Source of the DNA: Megaleporinus macrocephalus
Taxonomy: Eukaryota; Chordata; Actinopteri; Characiformes; Anostomidae
DNA: 64,000 bases
Assembly (NCBI GenBank): GCA_021613375.1
Contig: CM038720.1
Location: forward strand, 11,559,962 to 11,623,961
Direction: 5' to 3'
Shown here: positions 57,215-64,000 of the stretch, one piece after another
How positions within the stretch are numbered: position 1 is the stretch's first letter
How the letters are laid out: each line of letters begins with the position of its first letter
Translations under genes and position numbers: made by a program
Notes under the pieces: model-generated
What the model saw: only the letters and a program-made list of their open reading frames with translations
Told to the model about the DNA's origin: nothing
Databases searched by the model: none

Positions 57215-58305
57215 TACTTTGTTGTAGAAAAACCTACCAACAATGGTGGTGATATGAACCACAGATCACACAAATCTAGCCATTTTATTTATACTATCCA
57301 AAGAAAAAACAACCAGTGATCCTACATGTGTACAAGCTATTCTTTATTTATGTACCATTTCTCTCGGAACTAGAATAAAAGACTCTCTCAGCCACTGTCC
57401 AACATATGTGTTACCATTGAGTGTAACCATTTCTGTGAGGGAGCTTTTAGAAGCATTGAATACTTTTTAGTAGTTTAACTCACTGAAATACTTACTGAAT
57501 AACGTTTGCATTCGTGTGATGATCTTCACAGCAGAAATATCATCTCAGTTATTAAATCTTGCAGAGATAAATTACGCTGTATAAAGACAATAGGCTTCAG
57601 TGAAGGAATGACAACTCGCTTGTTTTCTTTTTTTCTTTTTTAATCAAAAGAGCAGGTATTTGTGTTGAGGGTTACCATGGAAGCCAGGAGAAACTTTGGG
57701 CTGGCCACCAGAAATAGCAGCCACAAAAGCATGCTATCAGGAGGTTTGGCAAGGATCTTTAAGTGTCGTTTTTAAGTTGTTTGTCTGATCCAGCAGCTGT
57801 TATTGACTGCCTTGTGGTTTTTAACTGCCTTTACTTTCCTTCAGCAGCTCAGCCATGTTTAGTTTCCCCTGACAGGTGAACGATGTACAGAACGTTTTAA
57901 AAAATAAAGGTGCAAAAAAACAGAGGAAATATCTGAACCACTTCTTAGTCTTTAACAGGGAAGTCTGCGTTTTCAAAATGTCTGCTTGACAAAATGTTCA
58001 TTCAGAATGGTTTGATGTAAAGTAGTGCTTTGGGGCCAGAATTGTTGGATGTCTGAAGCTTTTAATGCCTCTAAAAGCTCCTTCACAGAAAGCTGTTACA
58101 TGAAATGGTAACATATGTTGGACAGTGGCTGAGAGTGGCTTACAATAGCTCTGAGATAAATGGTACAGAATGAAATGAATAGCTTACACATGTAGGATCA
58201 CTGGTTGTTTTTGGATAGTAAATAAAATGGCTAGATTTGAGACCCCTGGTTCCCTTTTACCCCCTATTGTCGGTGTGTTTTTCTACAATTAATCATGTCG
58301 CCTGA
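57215..58305. mobile_element. Family F element with long (about 250 bp) inverted arms
   Basis: Arm 57,222-57,470 ('tgtagaaaaac ... aaatctagccattttattta ... aaccagtgatcctacatgtg ... cactgtccaacatatgtg ... gagcttttagaagcatt') is the inverse of 58,050-58,295 ('aatgcctctaaaagctcc ... catatgttggacagtg ... cacatgtaggatcactggtt ... taaataaaatggctagattt ... tttttctaca'). Spacer of about 580 bases. Non-coding. Confidence 0.85.
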
Positions 58306-59014
58306 CTTTTTTTCCCATCTCAACAATTGAATTGCCATAAAATGAATTGCCCTTTTAAGGTATTGAAAGAAGTTCAAAACATGACATATGTTATATGGAA
58401 ACTGTGAATTTATTTTTTGTTTTGAAATTCTTTAAAAAAAACATATTGTGAACTTAAAAAAAACGTAGCGGGAGCAAAAACATGTAGTGGTAACAAAACA
58501 AGTGGAGGAATATCTTACAACTAATTAGGTTAATTGGAAACAGGTCAGTAACATAATTAGGTATAAGAAAAGCATCTCACAGAGGTGAAGTACTGTGAGA
58601 GCAAATCGTGCAACAGTCAGAAAGTAATGTTTCTTAATGTAAAATAGCAAAAACCTGGAGATTTCATCATCTACAATACATAATATCCTTAAATTATCCA
58701 GAGAATATTTGTATGCAAGAGACAAGAACCAAAACCAGTACTGGAACCAGTACTCAGACGGCACTGCGTTAAAACCAGACATGATTCTGTAGTGAAATCA
58801 CTGCATGGACTCAAAACCAAAACCATTGCCTGTGAACACTGTTCATTGCTTCTCCACAAATGCAAGTTAAAACTCTAACATGCAAAGAATAAATGCTGCT
58901 GTCTTCTCTGGACCTGGGCTCTTTTAAGATGGACTGAGGTGAAGTGTCCACCGCATAAAAATTTGAAATTGTCTTTGGACCAGCATGCTGCATCCTCCAG
59001 GCTAGAGAGTAGAG

Positions 59015-59657
59015 TTACCATCCAACTTGTTCTGTGCACAGTTTAAATGCCAGCATCTGTGATGGTAATTGGAGCATTAGTGCACATGATATGGGTAACT
59101 CTGTAGCAACACATGCTGCACATGGGTTTTGTAGCAACACATGCTGCCATCCAGACAACGTCTTTTGCAAGGAAGGCGATGAACCACATTCTGCACGTAT
59201 TACAGCAGCATGGCTGCGTAGTAATAGAGCTTGAGTGCTAAACTGTCCTGTCTGCAGTCCAGACCAGTTACCCACTGGAAACATTTGGCACATTTTGAAA
59301 TGAAAAACAGGACAAAGGAGACGTCAAACTCTTGGGCTGCTGAAATTCTGTATCGAGCGAGAATGACAAACGTTTCATTTTCAGTAGTCTCCTCTGTTCC
59401 CAAACATTTACAGAGTGTTGTTAAAAGAAAATGTAATGAACAGAGTGGTAAACGCCTAGAAATGTGTTGCGGGCATCATATTCAAAATGAACATTTATTA
59501 AAAAAAACATTAACATTTCTTAGTTTTGACATTTAATATGCTTGTCGTACTATTTTCAAGCAAATATATAGGTTAAATTATTTGCACGTCATTGCATTTG
59601 GTTTGTATTTTCATATTTTTTTACAGCGTCCAAATGTTTTTTTCTCGAGACTGTACA
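59015..59657 (+). pseudogene. Tc1/mariner transposon remnant with DD34E-region text
   Basis: The + strand reads fragments of the transposase C-terminal half: 'CCHPDNVFCKEGDEPHSARI' region, then 'CLQSRPVTHWKHLAH' (family 'SPDLSPIENVWRI'), 'GQRRRQT', 'SSVPKHLQSVVKRK' and 'NEQSGKRL'. A non-coding tail follows, ending 'ttacagcgtccaaatg'. In the family the Glu of the catalytic triad lies in the 'SPDLNPIEN' motif; here this reads 'RPVTHWKH', so the residue is lost. Stops interrupt it. A deleted relative is at 10,405-10,592. Confidence 0.8.
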
Positions 59658-60119
59658 CAATGTTTTGGTGGTAGTAATCCAGTCAGTTCCTCCACCCTGA
59701 GAAACTTGAAATTCTGGCTCCCTGGTACTGAATACTACGCCGTTCGTGTGACCTGCCAGGACTCTTGGCGGGTTTAGACAACTATAAGGAGGGAAACTGC
59801 ACTGACATCTACAAGAGGGCTCTTGTTGTCTCTGTAGTTACTCGCCTTTGTTCTTACAAACGTGGGTGTAGGGCTTCTGCTAAACTGAACGAACCTTACC
59901 TTGAAGCAACACTCTCGTATGACAGTTTTAATTACACTCCAGCCTGTCCTGGTTACCTTTGGATGATTGATCTTGACGTTCCAGTCCATTATTTTATAGT
60001 CCATGAGGGAGCATTTACTGTCTGCTATTGATGGTATTTGCCCAGAAAAACGACTGCCATAGCAATGAAGGCAATAAAGAACAGCATAAAAAACACAGCA
60101 GTTGTTGTTGTTGTTGTGC

Positions 60120-60920
60120 TGGAGATGGCAGGGCTTTGCGTAAGAAAGGGGCAAACAAAAGGGGGAGGAGAGGGAGAGATGTTCGCAGCCTGACTGCTGG
60201 CATGGGACGGAGCTGCCATTATGTGGCGGGGCATGGCGGGCTGCCACAGCCTGTCAGAGGCTGGCCGCGGCTTTGAGGCGCGCACAGGAGCCGCGGTCGC
60301 TGTCTTTTTAGTTGTGTCGGCCTCACTGCAGAGCCAGCAGGGTCCGGCGCTTTATTAAATAAATTTGAAAGGCTACTCCAAGTGCACCGAGGCACTCCCG
60401 TCTGATGTTGCGTCTGTTGTTTTCTCCGCAGTCCTGAGCTGAATGCTTATTGATTTGGCTCCTTTTCTCCCGCCTTGTGTTCCTCTTATCCTCGCTGGGC
60501 AGTCACGATTGTGCAGGGCCAGTTTAGCACCCTAATGAGTAAACGGTGATTAAAGAAGACAGCGGTTGTAATTTCTGGCTCTAATGGCTCTTGTCGCACA
60601 CTTAAGGGACCTTTGCAATGAACGTGACAATGGATAAAAAGCTCAATATAGCAGGCCTATTATATTCGCTCTTTTTCGACCTATTTCGGTGACTCAATGC
60701 CAGCAAACATTTTAGCGCAATCAATAGCTTGTGGTTGTCATATACAAGCAGACATTAGCTGAAAATTTGTAGGGTTTCTCTTTTTTTTTAATTTTGGCAT
60801 TTCTGAAAGATAATATTCCTATTTGCGTGAAGCGACTGTGAAATAGCATTGCCTTCCTCCAGCTCCTTTGATAAGCAAGCGTTTAATCCCAGGCCCAGAC
60901 ACTCAGCTTCTCAAACAAAC
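60120..60920. promoter_or_regulatory. Candidate intronic regulatory element in glis3, GC-richer
   Basis: Starts after a (GTT)n run at 60,098-60,117. Contains a CpG-containing core (60,225-60,420; 'ggctggccgcggctttgagg', 'cgcgcacaggagccgcggtc') and 'gagtaaacggtgattaaaga'. It also has 'ccctaatgag' and 'taatccca'-type bicoid-like words. Overlapping frames on both strands at 60,015-60,285 are not credible genes. Could act as an enhancer or an internal promoter; function is inferred only. Confidence 0.35.
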
Positions 60921-61060
60921 CCCGTGTAATTAGAGGCTGATCTAAAGGAAGCCACAGTGGATGGCATAGGAATTGAGTGGCGACTGTTGGCCAGAGAACT
61001 AAATGGCAAGCTATAATAGTACTCGCTTGTAGAAATGGAAGCAAAACAAGAATGCCGTGC

Positions 61061-62100
61061 AAAAGTCAGAGACCAGCCTTCATTTGTTAAAGTTCCAGTC
61101 AAAATGGCCATCAAGAACAAGTTATTCATTTTGCATCAGAATTACTGGGAAGACTGTGTCGTTCTACACTTACAGACTGTAGTCCATCATGCTTCTCAGT
61201 ATGCTTTGTTTCCCTGTTCTTCAATGGCCAAGACCCCCACAGGACCATCACAGAGATGGATCTGTGTTAGTTTGTGTAGTGCTAGGGTGAGTGGATCGGA
61301 CACAGCAGTGCTGCTGGAGTTTTTAAACAACTCACTGTCCACTCATACCTTGTTGGTCCACCTTGTAGATATAAAGTCATAGACAGCAGCTCATCTGTGG
61401 CTGCACATGTTGTGTTGTCATCCTTTCGTCTTTAACCAGTGGTCACAGGAGGCTGCCCACAGGACACTGTTGGCTGGATAGTTTTGGGTTGTTGGACTAT
61501 TCTCAGTCCAGCAGGGACACTGGGGTCTTTAAAAACAGGCTTCAGAAGTGTTTCTGATAAAATGGACAAAATGTGTACTTACAAGATGGTGTTCCTGATA
61601 ACTCTACAAAGACTCTACAAAGTCTTACTTTCAGCGTTTCAGTCTAGTGTCACTTTTTCTTATCCATTTTCTTTTCTTAGTCAGGAGCTTCTTGAATAGC
61701 AACACATCCATTCAGACTTATAGCATTAAGGTGGCTTCTCACAGTGGAAGGATGCACAGAAACATCTGTGGATGTTTTCAGACCTGAAGTGAGAGTGGAG
61801 CTTGATCTCCTCTCTCTTAAAGATGAAAGTTCTAAGTGCTGCTTATATGTTGGAGGCAGTTTTGGTGGTCAACGAGGTCTTCCAGATGGTTGTTAGTCTA
61901 ATTTAGTCTAATTTTCTCTGTAGCTTTTAATCCTTTTTAAACTCCAGTTTTGGAAATATTAATATTCTTTTTTATAGAGTAGGTGGCGTATCTTACATCT
62001 AATACCCTCCTAAATATCTCCTGAAAAATGTATAAATAATTTGGATCAAGGAAGCAAAAAATTAAACCATTTTATAAGATTAAAGACGGGGTGGAATGAC
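61061..62100. mobile_element. Family G repeat, copy 3, split by a family P insertion
   Basis: Begins 'aaaagtcagagaccagcctt' (also seen at 63,782). It is interrupted by the palindromic repeat 61,170-61,560, then resumes with 'agtcaggagcttcttgaata', 'ggaaggatgcacagaaacat', 'gatgttttcagacctgaagt' and 'aatatctcctgaaaaatgta', collinear with 41,490-41,850. Confidence 0.65.
61170..61560. mobile_element. Palindromic dispersed repeat, family P, copy 3
   Basis: 'gttcttcaatggccaagacc', 'gagtggatcggacacagcag', 'tgctgctggagtttttaaac', 'caccttgtagatataaagtc', 'ccacaggacactgttggctg' and 'tattctcagtccagcaggga' match the family; nested within family G. Confidence 0.8.
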
Positions 62101-62559
62101 AGCCCAGCAGATTTCTCTGAAAAGCTGAACATCAGTCTTAAAAGAATACAAGCTGCTTAAAATACTAAGGCTAGGACTTTTGACTGGACATTAAGTGAAT
62201 AAGTGGCGGCCACTGTGTTTCAGCTATACCGAGTTGTTCCTCTTATATAACACAAGCGAATGTGAAAAAAACAGTTTCAGAGAAGCAGCATGTTCAGCCG
62301 CAACTGTTTGATTTCATTTGTTTTCTGTGAGAAAACAACATTAACGGACAAAATGATGAATATGTTGTTCCTCTGAGTTCAAGTAGACAGTTTAGTGGAA
62401 TTGCGAATCAATCATGAAGCCCCCAGTAGAGAACAGGGAAGATGATTATATCCAGCTGGTAGCTGTGGTTTCTTCACACTCAGGACAAGCTTAGCAATAA
62501 AATATCTGCAATCACAGCCAATCATACAGAAGCCTACACTCGCAGTCTGAAGCACTTAC

Positions 62560-63060
62560 TTGCTCTTAACCAGCTGAGCAGAAAAAAAAGCATTGAATGG
62601 CCCTCGAGGGAAAAGCGAATCAGGAATATTTGACTAGGGATCAAAGCTCAAACAGGGAAGTAATGAACGTTTCCCAACTTTCAGGACTTGTTTCCTCTCT
62701 CTGACGAAAGCGGTGTTGTGAGAAAGAACCTCAGCTATTCTGGTGTCATTGCTCACAATTAGACACCAAAAAACAAAGGCCCGTTGTGTCTTTTCCTAAA
62801 AAACGAAAGAAGGTCACCACAACTCTGACTTTTATGTACTTTCATGGTCGTAGAGCGGACAAAGAGCATAGGACGTACGTGCCTCAAGGGTGAGCTCGTT
62901 GCGAAATAGGCCTTTTTTTTTTTTTAATGCTTCACTAATGAGGCACAATGAGACCTTCTGCATGGCCTCATTGTTGAAGGCTGATTCTGTGCATTAGCAG
63001 CGTCTAAAAAAGTGACTTTTCATACCATTCTATGTCAGTCACAGTGGTATACGCATTCAG
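62560..63060. promoter_or_regulatory. Candidate intronic noncoding element upstream of exon 4
   Basis: Repeat-free stretch with 'cactcacaattagacacca'-like and 'gaggcacaatgagaccttct' text and a T-run at 62,912-62,926. Weak inference only. Confidence 0.2.
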
Positions 63061-63307
63061 AACCTTTTACATCTGCAGGGAGCAGGTAATAGGCTCAGAG
63101 AGGATGTAGAACTAGAGGAGTCATGGAGAGATGGTTGATTGACTTGAGCAGTAAAACACTGACCCCTCCTGGTTGAAGCATGAGGAGACGCTGCTTGGCC
63201 CTGGGGTCCAGCTGAAGAGTTCCCTCTGTTCTATGCATAGTTGACGTGTGTCGGTATTTGAAATAACAATCTCTCTTTCGCCGTCTCTTCTTTTATCACC
63301 CGGGCAG

Positions 63308-63469
63308 TTCGAGGGCTGTCAGAAGGCGTTCTCACGCCTGGAGAACCTGAAGATCCACCTGCGGAGCCACACTGGCGAGAAGCCTTACACGTGCCAGCAC
63401 CCAGGCTGTCAGAAAGCCTTCAGCAACTCCAGCGACCGAGCCAAGCACCAACGCACACATGTTGACACA
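63308..63469 (+). CDS. glis3: glis3 coding exon 4 (rest of zinc finger 3, finger 4)
   Basis: Exactly 54 codons (residues 563-616), phase 0 at both ends. [21 protein letters not shown] completes finger 3, whose first Cys is in exon 3. [13 protein letters not shown]...DRAKHQRTH is finger 4, followed by VDT. Both fingers keep all Cys and His ligands and the GEKPY linker. Acceptor is in 'tcacccgggcag' (AG at 63,306-63,307). Donor gtgagt is at 63,470. Finger 5 and the C-terminal transactivation domain must lie in later exons outside the window. These fingers bind GLI-type G/C-rich DNA sites in the family. Confidence 0.95.
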
Positions 63470-64000
63470 GTGAGTGTAAATCAGGGCTGCACAGTCAATC
63501 ATCCCTTATGAAAATGAAGGATGGCCATAGTATTGTTTCTGTTAAGTAAATAGATACAAGGTACTACACAAGACGTATAGTTTACTGTAAGTTATTACTG
63601 CACAGAGGTGAACGCATTCAGTATTTTACAGCACTTTAGTAGGTGGGTGCCAATGCAAAAAAATAAAAACATTTTCATGATAATTACCCTTAAATCTAAT
63701 TAACCTTTTATCTTTTCTGTTATCCATTTATGTTATTCTCACAATACTGTATAAAGAAGAAATAAATTAGTACTACCCTTTAAAAGTCAGAGACCGCGCT
63801 TCATTTATTGTAGCTCCAGCTAAAATGGTAATTAACTACCAATTATTGATCCTCCGGCATAAAAAACTTATTTCACAAAACCTAAAATATTCATTTTTTT
63901 CAGTCTTAGTAGTTACATTTTTCTGATTCTTATAATCCCATCAAGTAATCCCAAATACAGACTCATCAATTCATAAAATCCTACTCCAGCTGTCTAGTTT
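63470..64000 (+). other. Start of the next glis3 intron
   Basis: Begins with donor gtgagt and contains 'taaaagtcagagaccgcgct' at 63,781, matching the start of the family G repeat at 61,061. Otherwise AT-rich; no exon seen. Confidence 0.7.

Larger units (their letters stand above)
55261..63307 (+). other. glis3 intron between coding exons 3 and 4 (8,047 bp)
   Basis: Splits zinc finger 3 between its two cysteines. Contains an unrecognised 112-codon frame (55,573-55,911), A-rich text with AATAAA words near 56,088-56,105, a candidate noncoding element (56,140-57,110) and a foldback family F element (57,215-58,305). Further on lie a Tc1/mariner remnant (59,015-59,657), a GC-richer candidate element (60,120-60,920), nested repeats (61,061-62,100) and a repeat-free patch (62,560-63,060). 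No other gene is supported. Confidence 0.88.

Noticed and set aside
59015..59657. Active Tc1/mariner transposase
   Set aside because: Stops, frameshifts and loss of the catalytic Glu region show it is dead.

Overview
The window is teleost fish nuclear DNA. It is AT-rich, interspersed with fish-type transposon debris and minisatellites, and has one recognisable protein-coding gene with spliced exons. That gene is glis3, a Krueppel-like zinc-finger transcription factor of the GLI/ZIC superfamily, on the + strand. Several dispersed repeats resemble ones I associate with otophysan fishes (catfish, characins, electric fishes). This is recognition from memory, not a database result, so 'otophysan teleost' is an inference.

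Layout. Bases 1 to about 43,700 contain no convincing gene. They hold a nested RTE-type LINE inside a DNA transposon (1.58-2.57 kb), two related elements with 'GGTCTATGCT'-like minisatellites (3.97-4.87 and 6.72-7.77 kb), several terminal-inverted-repeat elements (9.28-12.85 kb), a 57-bp minisatellite (15.6-17.2 kb), a recent duplication carrying a foldback element (17.9-21.5 kb), decayed Tc1/mariner copies (10.4, 22.4-23.3, 32.4-32.7 kb), a pair of 1.2-1.4 kb dispersed elements (23.6-25.0, 29.8-30.9 kb), a 37-bp minisatellite (28.1-29.5 kb), an 83-bp minisatellite with higher-order structure (35.8-37.7 kb) and a 35-bp minisatellite (39.7-40.4 kb). Between these lie stretches of balanced-composition, repeat-free sequence (5.7-6.4, 8.0-8.96, 26.6-27.96, 33.2-34.2 kb) that look like candidate conserved noncoding regulatory DNA of a developmental gene's flank.

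From about 43.7 kb the sequence becomes the glis3 locus. A GC-richer block at 43.7-44.24 kb ends a plausible noncoding first exon with a consensus donor at 44,031. A repeat-filled interval follows. It includes a hAT-type MITE with a perfect 8-bp target duplication at 46,059-46,427, and just upstream of the block lies a piggyBac-type MITE with TTAA ends at 43,087-43,583. The supported coding exons are 48,460-48,799 (5' UTR from 48,410), 53,779-53,947, 54,084-55,260 and 63,308-63,469. Their phases (1, 2, 0, 0) join into a 616-codon open frame covering the N-terminal regulatory half, zinc fingers 1 and 2, finger 3 (split by an 8-kb intron) and finger 4. Finger 5 and the C-terminal activation region lie beyond the window.

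I did not find an undescribed biological system. The items most worth a second look are the nested and duplicated transposon architecture, the higher-order minisatellite, the paired stem changes in the 37-bp minisatellite, the candidate glis3 promoter with its adjacent inverted-unit repeat array, and several intronic or upstream candidate enhancers. Most long open frames outside glis3 are artefacts of minisatellites whose unit length is not a multiple of three.
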